Positions 1 through 14,291 of a stretch of 64,000 bases of DNA are shown piece after piece (the first letter of the stretch is position 1; every line of letters starts with the position of its first letter). This stretch comes from Camarhynchus parvulus. Its lineage: Eukaryota; Chordata; Aves; Passeriformes; Thraupidae. Location: NCBI RefSeq assembly GCF_901933205.1, contig NC_044572.1, positions 34,689,501 through 34,753,500 of the forward strand, written 5' to 3'. A program made the translations under genes and the position numbers. The notes under the pieces are model-generated. The model was not told where the DNA came from and ran no database searches. It saw nothing but the letters and a program-made list of their open reading frames with translations.

Positions 1-642
1 CCCTTAAATGCCAAGGTTACACATGAAGTCCAATGGGATCTAGCAAATGTTTAAACTTTTATTAAAGCCCAAAGCCTAAAATAGACTTTACTAGACCTGT
101 ACAAATTATTTTAAATTATGTAAATATTTTTAATATGTCTGGCTTCTGACAGAACACTACTATACACTGAAGTATGACATTTGCCTTACTGTGCCAACTT
201 TTTAGGTTTTTTTTTTCTTCCCAAAATACCTAGCATCATTACTGGATTTGACTAGAGTCTGCTTTATGTGCTGCTTGTGGTTCAGGAGAAATATATGTGA
301 AGAGGATGGACTGTGTTCCCTGACTGTTAACAGAGGCTCTTTAGCATGAGGTTAAGCGTGAACGTTGTTTTGGCTGCCAACAAAGCGGCCAGGAGATACC
401 CAGGGTAGGGGTGGGGGAAGTCCTGATCTGCTTTCCATCTAATGGACGTGTGCAGCTGCTCTGCAGGCTCTGCAGGCTGGTGTTGGTGTGCAAGTGTGTG
501 ACTATGTCAGAGAGAAAACTATTTATTTGGAGGTTTGTAACAGATACTGCTCTAACTTCATCTTCCAGGAATTTTATTAGATTAAAAAATACTGCCAAAA
601 CATTAATATATGGATGTGTACAAAATCTGGAGTTTTGAGTTC

Positions 643-694
643 TTCATTTAAACTAGAGGCAAATATTCATTCAATATTCATTAAACTAGAGGCA
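643..694. repeat. Short direct repeat, about 19 bp, 34-bp spacing
   Basis: A segment reading ttcatttaaactagaggca at 643-661 recurs with one base deleted at 677-694. The sequence between the copies also contains extra attcatt words. It looks like a small local duplication. No function is implied. Confidence 0.7.
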
Positions 695-3480
695 GTCGTA
701 GGTGATAGTAAGAGCTAGCAGTCTGAAGAGCCCTAGGTTTATTGGTCAGACGTTTGAACGCGTGCATGTTTGTGCATGTGTCCATTTTTTTTCCTGTGGT
801 TATGGTGGGTTTTTTTCCTCCTCCATTCCATGCAATTTTGCTCTGCAAGCATAATCTTATCTAGGAGTGTTTGGGTAATTTTCTCCATCTATTTATTTGC
901 ATATTACCTTATCTTCTGTTTAGAAACCACTTTTCCTGAAATACTTTAGAATGCCGAAGAAAAATAAAAGTCTGAAAATCCATGTGTGTTATCCAAAGAA
1001 CACTTACTAACACTTAGGGTGGCTACCATTTGCACAAAGAAAAAGCAATTTGTTCGGCTATGTGAATTTGCTGGGGCTTGTCAGTCTTCTAAATCATGTT
1101 AGTGGTGGATTAGTTTGATTGGAAACTTGATCCAAGCAAAGTTTGAATTTGTTGCATACCAAGTTCCCAGAGGTAATATAGAGTTTATGTGAAAAAAGGT
1201 ATATAACCACATAAGTATTGAAAATTAAAATAGAAATGAATTGCCCTTGGTGAAATTTGTGGTTACTGGGATTGTTCAAGGATACTGAAATCTTTCATTT
1301 AAATAAGAAATAAGAAAATAAGGTAGCTTAATCTCATTTAAAGATTTTAGAAACTAAAACTTCCTTTTCTACTACACTTAAAATTCAATATGTGTTTATG
1401 CTAGTCTTAGTAAAACTGGTATATGTGACTCATGATGCTAGTTTAATACTGCCCACAAAAATCCAAATAACATAGCTATGACTTGTAGTACCCATCCAGT
1501 ATGTTCTTTCCTCCTACAGGAGGGAAGGAGGAAAGCTATCCCTAGGGCTTCTGGTCACTGCAGCCTGAGTGATCTCCAGATGGATGAAGTAACCCTTAAC
1601 TTCCTCCTGTCTTTGGTATTTTCCTCCATAGTGAAAAAATCATGAACATGCATTTCTCTGGAGCCTGTAAGGTCTCCCTGCAGGGACTTCTCAGGTCTGA
1701 AGTAAAAGTGAAGCTCTCTTGAGTTGCAGGTGTGAAGGACATGATAAGGAACTAGGATTAAGTCCTGGATGTCTTCAAATAGATTCTAAATTCTGTTTAA
1801 AAAAAAATCAGCTGTAGAGCCCAACAGGCACTATTCAGGCTCTATTCAGGCTCCAGGTGCTTCCAGTGCTGATACTAGGCCACCATACCCAGCAAAGAGA
1901 GACAGACAATAGTCCTGGTGCTCCTGAGGTGAAGGAGCATATGTGTCATCTCTGCAGGCACAAAAGCAGGACCCCTTCCCCCACAGTGTTTGTGACAGAC
2001 TGAGAGCCCAGTTCTCATCAGCCGACATCTCCTGACCCTTCCCAAGCCTTGGCGTAGGGTAGGCAGGAGCTGGTGCTGGGCTTTGCTTTGCAGGACAGCC
2101 AGCAGTTCATCCAGGTCTCTGTGGCTGCTCCTCTTCTTTGATGCAGAAAGCCACTCAGGACACACCCCCAAGCCCCTCTCTGCTTTTACACACCCAGCAG
2201 GTAATGTTAGCATGGTATCAGTGAAAACTCTACCTGTCCACTTGAATCTCTGTGTACATCTGATGTATCTCCCATAATAAATCATGCACTTGGAGGAGCA
2301 ATAACAATAGCTGAGATTCTTGAGACAAGAAGAGTCACATTACCAGAAGCACCAAAAAGGCTGATTAAAATTAAATCGTAGCAGACAACAGTTGTGTTAC
2401 AAAGGAAGGCTCGATTACAGCCAAATCACTTTCTTTGCTAACCTCTGACTTATTTATTTCTCCTGCATGCTGCAGTCTGCATACTCTTTCTGATTGTAAT
2501 GAGCATTAATTGATTAGCTGGATCTATGAAGAGCTTGAGCACTCGTAAGTACTATCCCAATGGGTACACAACTAAATAGTTTATGAGGTAATTAGTATTT
2601 TAATGCCTTTTCTAATGAGCCTTTTCAGTAATGAAATCTCATGAGAACATTATTGGTTCATATATATTTCTTCAGACAAAACAAAAGGTAAGCTAATGAT
2701 ATTAAGAGATTTTAAAGCTAGTTTATAAAATGGTTTTCAGTAACTTATTTTTGAATGCTTGCCTTGGTTCATTTTGCTTTATTAAAAAAAAAAAAGACAT
2801 CTTAGTTTTTTTCCCTGCTCTGCCTCTTGCAGTCCTCTCTTTTGACAGAATTCTTACACTATACTGCAATTTCAAATAATTGGGATAATTTCTGAGGCTG
2901 CCACCTGATCTCCTAAGCTCAGCTGTAAGTAAATAATACCATACTGTCTGAGAGTGTTGTTTCAGATGTGTTCTCATCCTGGAAAAAAAAACCAACTCTG
3001 TGCCTGGCTGCACAGTGCCTTGGATTTATGACTCTGTCAAGTTTGATAGAATGACCAACCTCCACAAAGATTTTCAATGTCAAGCTGAGCTCTATTCTGG
3101 AGGCTTGAAAGCAGCACAGAACTTGCAACCATACAGGCAGTCTTCAGCTTTTTTGTATATACTCCATTTTACCTATGTTTAATCCACAGTGGAAAGGACA
3201 AGTCCTTTGCCTTGAATTTTATTTTTCTGATACCTAAGAGAAGACAGCAGAATATTGCTTTTCTGCAAAAAGATTTTTTAGTGTATGAATGGCTCATTTT
3301 ATTATTGGCCACAGAGATTTTTTGTTCTCTGGAGATCACAAGGTCTCAGTAGCTTTTATGTTCTCATCTCTCTTAGGGCTCACTTCTAGATGGAAAGCGC
3401 AGTCTTGTCCTGGGTGGAATTTCAGCTGCAGTTTAACAGCGGATAGAAATGGGGGGAAACTGCCTGAGCCAAACACTGAG

Positions 3481-3576
3481 GCATCTGCATTTTAGAAACA
3501 TGTTTCATAAATTAGTTTTATATCAGTGAAGCATCTGTGTTTTGGAAACCTGTTTCATAAATTAGTTTTACATAAT
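3481..3576. repeat. Tandem duplication, 50-bp unit, two copies
   Basis: Positions 3481-3530 and 3531-3576 are two adjacent copies of a 50-bp unit beginning gcatctg. They differ at only a few sites (cattttaga versus tgttttgga, acatg versus acctg). A decayed third copy may begin near 3593, where tttagaaac, ttcat and gttta recur in the same order. This is a local duplication of unique intron sequence, not a known repeat family that I recognise. Confidence 0.85.
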
Positions 3577-5997
3577 CTAGGTGATGTATGCCTTGAAATG
3601 CTTTAGAAACTTCATTTAAGTTTAGGGATGTACAAATCCTATTTAATATTAGAGGCTGTAGGAATAAAACTGTAAGAAATTCCCCTATACAGCTCTCATT
3701 ATGTAATGTAAGATGTAATGAGTCTAATTCATCCTTAGGGTGTCTTTAATGGTGTCAGCACAGTTTTGCAAAGGATAGATTTGGTCTAGGTACATCACCA
3801 CCATAAAACCTGTCTTCCACTGGCATTTCTCTCTGTCTCCAAAGCTTTACTGAGACATGTCACTATGATATATTACTTTTTGATGACTCTAAGTTAGTAG
3901 TAGCATGGGTGTTGTTTTCTTCAAATGAATGTAAAAAGCCCCATTTCCAATTACAGCAACCCTTAAAGCCCCCTCCAGAACACAGAGAAATGGTGTCTTT
4001 GGCTTAATGTGTGTGACACTGCTTGCAGTACCATGCATTAGCAACATTTATGAGATGAAGAACGCCCAACACTGACCACTGCTTTCCACATTGCCTGCCA
4101 TCTCCACGCCCTTTTGCAACTCAAAACCCAACAGCGCAGGCGAGGGTGACGCCTCCTGTGTCAGCGCCCGCAGATTGTCAGGCTCTCCGTGCTCACCCAC
4201 GGTGTGCTGGAGCCCTCTTGTCAAGGCACAGCCCAGCATACTTTGAGGATGGGAGCTGAACAACCTAATCTGTTCCCTTGGCTAGGATGAGGTAGCTTCT
4301 TGTGTCCGCGTTAAGGGTTTGTTCAAAATGCAGAGTGAATCAGATTTGCCTGCCTTTGCCTCCCGAGGTGAGCCAGCCCTGGCTGCCCTGGGACCCTCTG
4401 CATGGTCTGCAACCCCACAGGCTGCAACCACACTAGGGCCCAGAGAAGCAAGTGCAAGAGAGAAGGTGCAAACCAGGTTACCAGCCCAAGAGCAGAGGAA
4501 AAATATCCTCAGAGAAATATTTTGGTTTCCATTCTGGAAACTTCACAGAGGGTGTTTCTGCTCTATATTCAGAAGCTTCCTTAGGGGACAAATGATCCCT
4601 CATCTGTCTGAGGGTAGGAGCTCCTAACTGCCTGGTTTTCATGGCCTTTGGACTTTGCTGAACACTAATGGACACAGTAAGAATTAAATTGGGGTGGTGG
4701 GAACACCAGTTGCCAGATGTTGCTTTTGATTTGGTAATATTTCTTTTAAACTTGAAACGGGCTGCAGTTGTTTTCCTTACTTTTTCAGAGACTCTCTCTA
4801 TTTGTTTGTGCTTCCTGAGTCATCACCTGTCTTTGCCAAGACTTTATTATATCTAACAAAAGGTATATTATTGATGCCCTGTGGCATGCACAAAGCCTTT
4901 CTATGAACTCCACTAGACATGTGTTCCTTCCAGATTCATTTTGCTTCCTGTCTCTGCTCCTGAGCAAGTCCCTGCTCCAGGCTCTGCTCTGACAGTGTGT
5001 AAATGCTCAGCAGGCTTTGACACCTCATGCACTTGAAAGCACAGCTTTCTCAGCTTTTGATGCATTTTGATCAGTCCTCTTACCTTTCTATAATAACACA
5101 TATGTATATACAGGTAGGCACTGAAGAAGAGTCTCTATTAGAAATTCTTGGAAAGAGTAAAAGAAGCTTAAAAGAGAAGTTTGCCACTCTTTCTTTCTCC
5201 TCCATGTGTTTACCATGAGGTCATGATTAATGGCTTTGGTGATGTTTGGCGGGCAGAAATCACTTGTATGTTCAATTCAGGAAGACCTCTGAATCGGCAG
5301 GGCCAGGAGAACCGGCAGCTCTGGGGCTGGAAGGACCCATGATGTCATCTCATGTGGCCACAGGGGACACAGCTATTACTTCTTCAGGCATTATTCTTGG
5401 ATAGCACTAAGGTGTGTGGGTTTTTTTGGCCTTGAAAATGCCTTAATTCTGCCCTGAGCAATGGAAAGATTCCCTGCCCTCAGGGGAGGCTGTTTAGGAT
5501 GGAGTGAGTCTTAATGTGCAGGACAGGGGGCTGTTGAGGCCGTGCATGCAGGACAATCAGAGGACTCTGGACTTTGCCAATACACTTCTAGGGATGCAAA
5601 CTGAGTGCAAAGGAATGAGAACCTCTAAATTAAGTGTACTTGAAACAAAGCTACTATGAGATGGAGAAGTATACACAGTAGAGAAATAGGATATCTTGAC
5701 AGTTATTCATGGCTTTCCTGGGATGTGTTAGACTGTACAAACTCACTGCCATTGTGTAAGTGAAACTCTAGATTCCCTGAGGCCATAAATGTTACTAAAA
5801 TTTAAATTCTTTTGCTTTGAAGAAAGAAAAGGAAAAAGTAAATTTATTACAGTAGTGTAACGCTTGTCAGTCCCACTTATAAAGGAATTATGAAAAACAT
5901 ATAATTTAAGAAATTATGGACGAACTCATAATTTTGTGATAATTTCCTTCCTTCCATTTTGAGAATATATATTTTCTATATAGAGGGAGGAGTGGAG

Positions 5998-6019
5998 TTG
6001 AACCTCCCTGGAGGTTCAA
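5998..6019. repeat. Near-perfect palindrome, 10-bp arms, 2-nt loop
   Basis: The left arm TTGAACCTCC (5998-6007) is the exact reverse complement of the right arm GGAGGTTCAA (6010-6019), with CT between. It could fold as a hairpin or bind a dimeric factor. It lies in intron sequence with no gene nearby. Confidence 0.8.
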
Positions 6020-9000
6020 ACCTGGAGTTTTCAGCCTCTTGTTTCAGTAAAAGAAAATGCTATTCAACACATGTTGGACAGTCTGTCTGGTGTCACTGAG
6101 AAACTCTGCAAGAGATATGCTATCTCTGTTTTGCTTTTAAGCTAAATGAACACATTCAGAAGGCATGGATAGTGTAAGCATGGTATTCTCAGGAAATCTT
6201 ATTTTCTTACAATCTACTAAATTTTAATTCAGAATAATTGTGTTGTATTTACAGTTCAATTTAGATAATGTTTACTAGTGTTTACATATTGTTCCTGGCT
6301 AATAGATGGCAGATATAGAATAAAATTAAAATACAGAGAATCCAGGCAATAAACATCCCAGTTCACAGTTAGTCTGTGAGTGTTTGTGCTTCTTCATATT
6401 GTGATTTCAGAATCTAATTAAGCAGATGCTCAAGTAGCTTGGTGATCCAAGTCTTAAATTGCTCTATTAAATTACTTTCCCCTATCTGAATGAGCTTAAG
6501 TGTCAAGGATAAATTTACAATAAAGAACAAATATTTAGGATGAAAAGAATGACATCAACTAAACCACCACAAAAAGCCAGAAATAAACTGTTAGCTAACA
6601 ACATAAAAGTCATGCAAACTAGAAATGTGGGAGAAGTACATTATACAACAGGATTGCTTATTGTGAAGAAGATAGAGCAAAAGATATGCCTAAATGCCTG
6701 AACTGTTTTCTGGGAATATGGCAATATTTTGCATATTATATTATTATACATAGTAATGCAGGTGTTGCTACATTACTAAGTAGGTTCATTTCCTTTCCCA
6801 CCTGTCTATTGCTTCTAAATATAACATTATCCCAGTGCATTTGGGAGGACAGGAAACAGCTAGTAGCATATAATTTAAACTAAGTAGGAGGAATATCCTA
6901 GTTTATATGTAAATAAAGTAAAAATCAGGGATATCTTAAGTTGTAATGTCTCTTTATGAATATCACAGCTTTATTTCATTAATAGTGTTATTCCTCAGCA
7001 AAGAAAAAAGGATTTCTGGATTTGTAAATGAAGCTGAAACCGTGGGGTTCGCAGTATGAGGGCCACCCTGAGTACAATGTCTGCATTAATCTTTGCTCCT
7101 TGCACAGAAGGCTGGAGCTGCCTGCCAGAGCTAATGAATGGATTCTGACTCTGCCACGTTAGGCTATTACCAAATACAAAGGCTGGTCACACATTATAGT
7201 TTGTCTGATGGCTTCAGATATAAGCATTAGAAAAACATTTGTTCAACAGCAATAATTAGTCAGCGACAGAGGCAAGTTTTACAGATTGCTTTGGAGCACT
7301 GAGGCAAATGCGACTTTCTGTGGGAAAAAGCGTGTTGCCTGTCTAGTGATTCATAAAAAGCATAAAAAGGCACTTCAGTTGCATCTCTTCTAAAGGTGAG
7401 ACCAAACCACAGCATTTCTGCAAAACCCTAATATCCCCAGTCTTTACTGCAAACACTGTAGTGTTTGAAGAGCACTACTTTTCCCCAGTTTAAAAACAAA
7501 AAAATCTTGCTGGGGAGTTGTTCCTGGCTTGGATTAAAGGGTCATGCTTGCACAGATACAGTGCTTCACTGAGTGGATTCTTTTTAGCTTAAACCTTAAC
7601 AGTTAAATTAGAAGAAAACTCACAACTGGCTCAGAGGAGCTCAGCAAATCACCAGGCAGCCTGGGCTGCTGAGATGCTTTCGTTCTTTAGCAATGAACTC
7701 ATACCTTGGGCTTTTGTATTCTTGGGGAGAAGAAGCCATAGTTCAGAGAACTGCTAGAAACAGGATGGTTAAATGAAGCCCAACAGTAAGCAATTCGTGT
7801 TACTGAAGCATGTCATTGAAACTTGGCACAAGTGCTAGGTGGGAGCATGGGCTGTGGAATGGCTTTAAGTGCTTGTCATCCCATAGATACCGCTGCAAAT
7901 GTTCTGTATTGTCCCTCCTTTCCTGCGCTGTCTGGGAGAGTGAGTACAAGAATAAGTCTATGCGTTTTCATTTGTTTGACTTAGAGTTTTCTGTGCTTTG
8001 CTTTCAGTAGCGTGGCCATCAAATGAATGAGGTTGAATCTGTGCCAGGAGGGATGCAAAACAGCACATTACTTCATTGTGTGGTTGATTTGCTTGTTTGT
8101 TTTAAAAGTTTGCGTGTACTGGTGAATGCGAGGGGATGATAGCATCTAATAATTGTAGTCCTGGCAGGAGCAATGCAAGTTTACCCACACAGCCTGCCAA
8201 GGTACCTCTAGTCTGGCTTGCAGCACCATTTTTTTTTTCCCCAAAGGTTGTCCTGCTGCTGTATCACAGACCCAGAGAGCAGCTTTAAAGTACTCACAAC
8301 TGGCGTATGCAGGGAGACCACCAAATTAATTTTCCCTTTTCATGTGATTAGTTCTTGACTGCTATGTTGCCATATCTTGTGCCAAGGTATTTAACAGGGG
8401 GCTCCTGCTGTGAGAGTCCTCATTTCCACTTTTGCACTGATGCAACTAAAGGGAAATTATTCCCTTCCCAAGATGATCATTCCGCAAAAGATTTTCAGAG
8501 AGACCTGCCAAGAGCAGAAAGTATGAATAGATTAAGAAATGCTGGTAATCCCTGCATTGCAGAAAGATGGACTTGATCTCTGTATACTTGCAGGCTTGTG
8601 TCAATAGTCCAGAGAAATATAACTTTGTCCTAAAGAGCTGATAATAATTTCAGTGCATATAGTTTGCTTCAGTTCTTATCATTCTAGAGTTCCAAGGACG
8701 AATTACAGGTGTCACAACAAGGGCTTCCTCTGCTGCCCATATTCTCTTGGCATGGACTCAGGCATGGTAAGGACTTCACTGTAAGAGTGACTTCTGTGAT
8801 CTAGAGCAACAGAGCATAGTTGGTCATTAAATAAATTGTTTCTAAGGACATCCTTACCGATGCTAATTAAAATACCTGTAGTTACTAAATTATTTCATTA
8901 GTTAAGATAAATCTCCAGATTATTTTCTGTTTACTGGGTTGCTAGGGGTACCTAATACATCAATATGTGTAGAAGTGTTCAGTGAGGCTGCCAGGTTTTT

Positions 9001-12000
9001 TGAAAGAGTTTTACATGCTTCAGAAGTATACTCCAATTGGCTAAGGAATTGGCCAAAGACTAAAGATGTGACATCATACTTGGCAAGTCATAGAGATATT
9101 TTTGTTAACAGACACTACATAAAAAGTGTACTATACTACTTCTAAGCAAAAATCTGTGTGTAAGAAAAATGAAATATCTTCTAGTTGGGAATAATTTTTC
9201 AAAGAAATGCAATTTATTGACTAGTCCTTTGTATGAGTCTGTTAATGCGATCTGTTTGTTCTTCTATATCCTTTTTCTCTTTAAATACAATTAATGTGTA
9301 TGACCTGAATACTTTTAAATCAATACCATTATTTAGCAGACAAATGCAATTATTCCCTATTAATTCTTCCATCAATTCCATGCTTGTGTAATAGACATAC
9401 TGCAATTGTCTTCTTGAGTCCAATCACATATTTCAACTTCCAACAATTATGTTTAACTTAATTCCAATGACTGATTAAAACCATGTGTATTCAGGTTTAG
9501 ATAGATGTGCTTACTACAGGATTGCTAGACCTGCAGAAAATATGTTTTTAATAATCCATTAGTATTTAATTAGCATGCAATAACTGTCTTATTAAATCTA
9601 AATTAAAACCTTATTTGAAGCATGTAATTGAAAGTGCCACTGGGTAAAATCTAATCTGTCAGGGATGAATTTACATTGAATAACAATGCTAAAATTGTCT
9701 TTTTTGCAGTTTTTAGGGTCTTCCAAACATTTGCTTAGTCATCACAGTGGAATCTTGCAACAATCAGTTTTCTGCAAGTGCAGCATTTAAAATGTGTTAT
9801 GGGTCAGAGTTGTCATCTTTTGAGAGTTCATCTCAATTTGAAAGATGATTCTTGGGGTGGAAGATGAGGAATTCTTAAACCTTTACCAGATGCCAAAATG
9901 TGTGTGAATGTTTCCCACTAGCCAGTGAGGAAGATGGTTTGCAACACACACCACATGCTTAGGTGTCCCTCAGCATACCCTGCAAATATGAGAGGAAAAG
10001 AGGGGTTTGAGACTCTATCTCTTTATAATAGAGAAGTTATTATCATATGTTGCTGTGTATGAGGAGGTCACACAACACAGCTGGTGAGAGCAAATTACAG
10101 CAAAATTAGACTATTGTGACACTGTTCTGGGATAAGGGGGGATCCATAATCCATCCAGAAATGTAAATTCATTAAGTGCTACTGGTGGACCTGCTTTAGC
10201 ATGACAGCTGGAGGAGTCTGTGTAAATTATCAGCCGAACTTGCTTGTAAAATTCTAAACATCATCGGTTTGAGATTAATAGGTATTAGAGTCCCTGTAAA
10301 GATGTGTTTAATTAACTGGCTAAGAAATTTATAGCAAAAGTCGCCTCTCAGATCTGCTTTGCAGGGTCTGAGTTTGCTGTTTCCTTTTCTCATGGCAACC
10401 CTGTCCCTTCTTGACAGTAAGTGGGAAAACTGTAAATGCAGGAAAGGCAGGACAAAAGAGCAGTGATTTAGCAGGTAAATCATGGGAGATAATTTTCCCA
10501 AGGTACTTTGTATTGGTGCTTACCTTTTGTCAGCCTCAGTCTTCACTGGATGCCAAGGGAGGACTCCAAGGACATCAAGGTCCCATTTGGGAGCTAACCA
10601 TTATCTTACTCATATCATTATTATTACCTTGGTCTGGGCAATGTCCTCATGAACCTGCGACAGTTCACCAGATTAGGATTTGGCAGTAATGGATGGGGTA
10701 ATTCCAGATGTTCATGGGTTTGTCTAAGGATCCAAGACTGTGGTTAGGAAGGGAATAAAAGATTACCAAGGATGGAGAGCATGGAGAAGGAGAAAAATAT
10801 TTTGCTGATTCTGTAGACGGTGTTGGCCAGCAACGCCTAGAGTGTTGACAGACCTCAGTTCCTGAATTGTGGTGGACAGTTCTGCCCCTTCTCAAACTGC
10901 TCACAGGACAGAAATTCATCTCCTCTGTTTTTTATTAACAAGTTGGGGAGGATGAAGACCAAAAAAATCAAAGAAGGATATAAACTAAGGAAGCTTTCAA
11001 AGGAGAAGGAAGAAATTTGAGAACAATCTCATCTATGGACAGGAACTTGGCCTTTAAAGGAGGACAGGAATTTTCAGACATGTACAGCACAACAAGTGAG
11101 CTGAACAGAAAGGCATCAGGCCCCTTTTGAAGAGGGCCAAAAAAATTATGTATCCAGTGATTGGAACAACCTCTAGAATTACCCAAGTCAAATTAAATGG
11201 TTCCTTTTACTTGAAATATGTTTATGCTTAAGCCACACATGAATATCTGTCATGGTGAAAGCACTACGTGTGTGAATTGTGGTCTGTTTATTTGAACTTA
11301 GACTTTAAGTGTTACTGGACACCCATGAAAAGCTGCAATGCTCTTATTCTGGAGCTGTGAAAAGTGTCATATTTTCTGTAGATAGCTCCATTTTGCTGCA
11401 ATTTACTCCTACCATGTGTGATTGGTTACACATAGCAGCATGCGATAGAAACTCTTGTTATGAACAAATACAGCCCATGAAAAGCTCCTGGAAACCCATG
11501 GGCAGGAGAATTCAGTCAGACCACCTAAGTCCCATAGTAGGAACCATCCAAATACACAAAATACAGTCAACACAAATGACTGTACCCCTTGGAGCTGTTC
11601 AGAATCAACACTGCAATGGTGACATGGTGGGGGGGTAGCTGAGGCTGAGAACCACTGAGCAGAGAAAATAGGGTGCAAAATTATTTAATTGCTTATCTTC
11701 ATTTGAAATTGGTGGAATGTCAGGTCTAGGTATGGAAGCTATCTGGGGTTTATTTACATAGCCTGAATTGAGGCACCTGTCTAAATCAGGAGCCAATGCT
11801 CCTAACAGGGTTAATAGATCACTTAGGTTAAGAGCTAATTACAGCCTAATGTGAGGTTCTCTGAATGGCTCTCTGGTGGCACCAGTGGACCGCTCAGCCA
11901 GGCGGCTGATGCAGGTGGTGTAAGGAAGCACTCAGACCCTGAGCTTCAGCAAGTTCAACACTGGAGTAATTCTAAATTAATTCTAAATTATTCTATAGTT

Positions 12001-12903
12001 TTCATGACTATCTGCATGGCTAAAAACTGTGCAAGTGACAGAGAGAAAGATATTAACCACTTAGCAAAATGGCATATATGGTGCTAGTAGCTTGGGGTTA
12101 AGGTTTCAGCAAGAAGGAAGTAGTATCCATAGAGCTGTGTTTACTTCAGCAACACCAGTTTACACCTGCTGAGAATCAGACTAAGGGTTGTTTTTTAAGA
12201 ATTAGTCTTCTATCCACTCTTGATGTTTGCACGTGCTCTATTTCCCTCTCTTGGTAATATTTTTAAGCAAGAAAAGCTGCTGTGGCATCACTTAGGACAA
12301 GGATATTAACATGGTTATTCGAGAAATTATTACATGTGGTTCATTGTCTTGTTTTTCAATGTTTGCCTGTAAAATCAGTATTACTAAAAAATAAAAAGTC
12401 TCTTGCAGATTGCAGAAAGTAGAAGCATTTGACTTTCATTTCTAATCAAACAGGCTAAATATTCATGTTTATGTGCCTAAATGAAACTTTTGTATGCCGT
12501 CTTCTACCCCGTCTGCATGAATAGTGGCATTGTAACAGGGTGAGGTCACTGCAGAAGCGAAAGTGAGGTAAGAACACAGCTGAATCTACAGCCTCTGTGC
12601 TACATGGTGCACCAGCTTGTGCTTAAAGGAATACAGTGCTTTTGCCCGAGCCAGAGTCGCTGTGGGCACTGCCTGCAGAGCTGAATGCCTCTTGCAGGGC
12701 TCTAGATGCATTCCTGGCTCTGCTCTATGGTCTGATGCACAGTATAAGTTTCCTCTGCTTTTACAAACTACTCTTCAGAGACCTCTTTACACATCTAATA
12801 TAAGTGAAAATCCATATGGTTTATTTTATTTTAATGAAGGGCGGCCCCTTCATTAAAAAAAAAATATAAACAGTTCTCAGGCCTCATTCTGCTTTGACTT
12901 ATG

Positions 12904-12961
12904 TGGCATAAATCCTGAGCAGTCCCTTTGTAATATTCACTGATGTTCAGGATTTATGCCA
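12904..12961. repeat. Inverted repeat, perfect 15-bp arms, 28-nt loop
   Basis: TGGCATAAATCCTGA at 12904-12918 is perfectly complementary to TCAGGATTTATGCCA at 12947-12961. The next inner pair would be G-U. The 58-nt unit would form a simple stem-loop if transcribed. The stem is shorter than a typical pre-miRNA stem (about 22 bp or more), so I do not call a microRNA. No transposon ends or target duplication are obvious. Confidence 0.85.
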
Positions 12962-14291
12962 GCATCAGGGGGAGCAGCGTTTCGCCCATCAAAGGGCTTT
13001 TCCCCTCTCATTATTTTCAAAAGAAATGACTCAACTTTATAAAGACTGATGGCTTCCTATTGGCATCACCTGGGTCCCTAGTGGGAATTCTCATATAAAG
13101 AGAGTATGGCATAAACCAGTGTGTGCATCTGAAGGGCAGTGGAAGGGTGACATAGTAAAGAAGTGTTTGAAGGAGTGTGAGATTCGCTAAATCTATGTGC
13201 CAGTTCATATTTTACCTATTCCTTGCATTAACTTAAAAGGCCATATAAACAGGTTGCCAAGGGTACACTGGCAAATCGCCGTCCCTCGCCCACCATCATA
13301 ATTAGAATTCTGAGAACTTGGAAAATCCTGCCTAGTGAGCAAGCCTTTCTCGCCCTTTTTCCACAAGATTCTCCAAGCTCACAAACCTGGGTAGACTTGG
13401 AGCAGCTGCTGCTTCAAATGACACTGTCCATCCTAGTCTCACCACCTAGCACGGGAGCCAACAGGGCTCTCTTTTCATCCCACGCTGCCTCTTGCTGCTT
13501 TGGCTTCCCAGCATAGCGCCCTGAATTTCCAACAAATTTGTCTGAAACAGAAATACCCTCTCGATTGCTTTTGCCACATGATGCAGCAATGAACCCTCTA
13601 GTCTTCCCAACCCAGATTAACTGGAGCAGCTTGTTTCTATCTCACCTATCAAACTCTTCTCTCAGTCAGCTGCTGATAACCTTGGGATCAGACCAATATG
13701 CTGTTTGACGTTTCAGAAACAGGACAATCAATTCTGCTGCAGCAGGCTCAGTTCTGATCAAGCCAACACCAGAGTTTATTAACCAATTCTGGATATTTTT
13801 AAATCTTTTTTTTCACCTCACATCATGGGCAGTGGGTTGAGCCACGAGTGTTAACAAGGTAAAATTGTAAACGTTTTAGAAAGGTTTTTCAGTTCATTCT
13901 GTACTCTCATCTTTCTGCGGCACAGGAGAAACAGGCAGGAGCTGGTGAGGCAGTCTGCAAAGCCTGGAGATTCTCTTTTCTGTGAATTTTAGCCATTTTT
14001 TAGTTACCTATGCCAAAACCTTGTTGACCCTAGGTTGCCAAGCAGGACAGTGTGTGTGGGTTTTCCCTGTAGAAAAAGTAGCTCAGAGGCTCTTTTATCT
14101 TTGCTCCGTGAATTCCCCAAACACCAAAATAATTTCTGTTTATCCTGCCCCTGCAACATCCAACTTACTTATGAGCACTGTAGCTGAAAATGTCATCTGT
14201 CCTTGGTCAGTCCTGGTTTAAAATCTTCTCTTTCCTTTAGCCTCTCTGACCCATCTGGGAGTTTGGGATTGTGGCAGCACAACAAGAGAGA

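Noticed and set aside
12904..12961. MicroRNA precursor
   Set aside because: The stem is only 15 bp with a 28-nt loop and no extended lower stem, too short for a standard Drosha/Dicer substrate.
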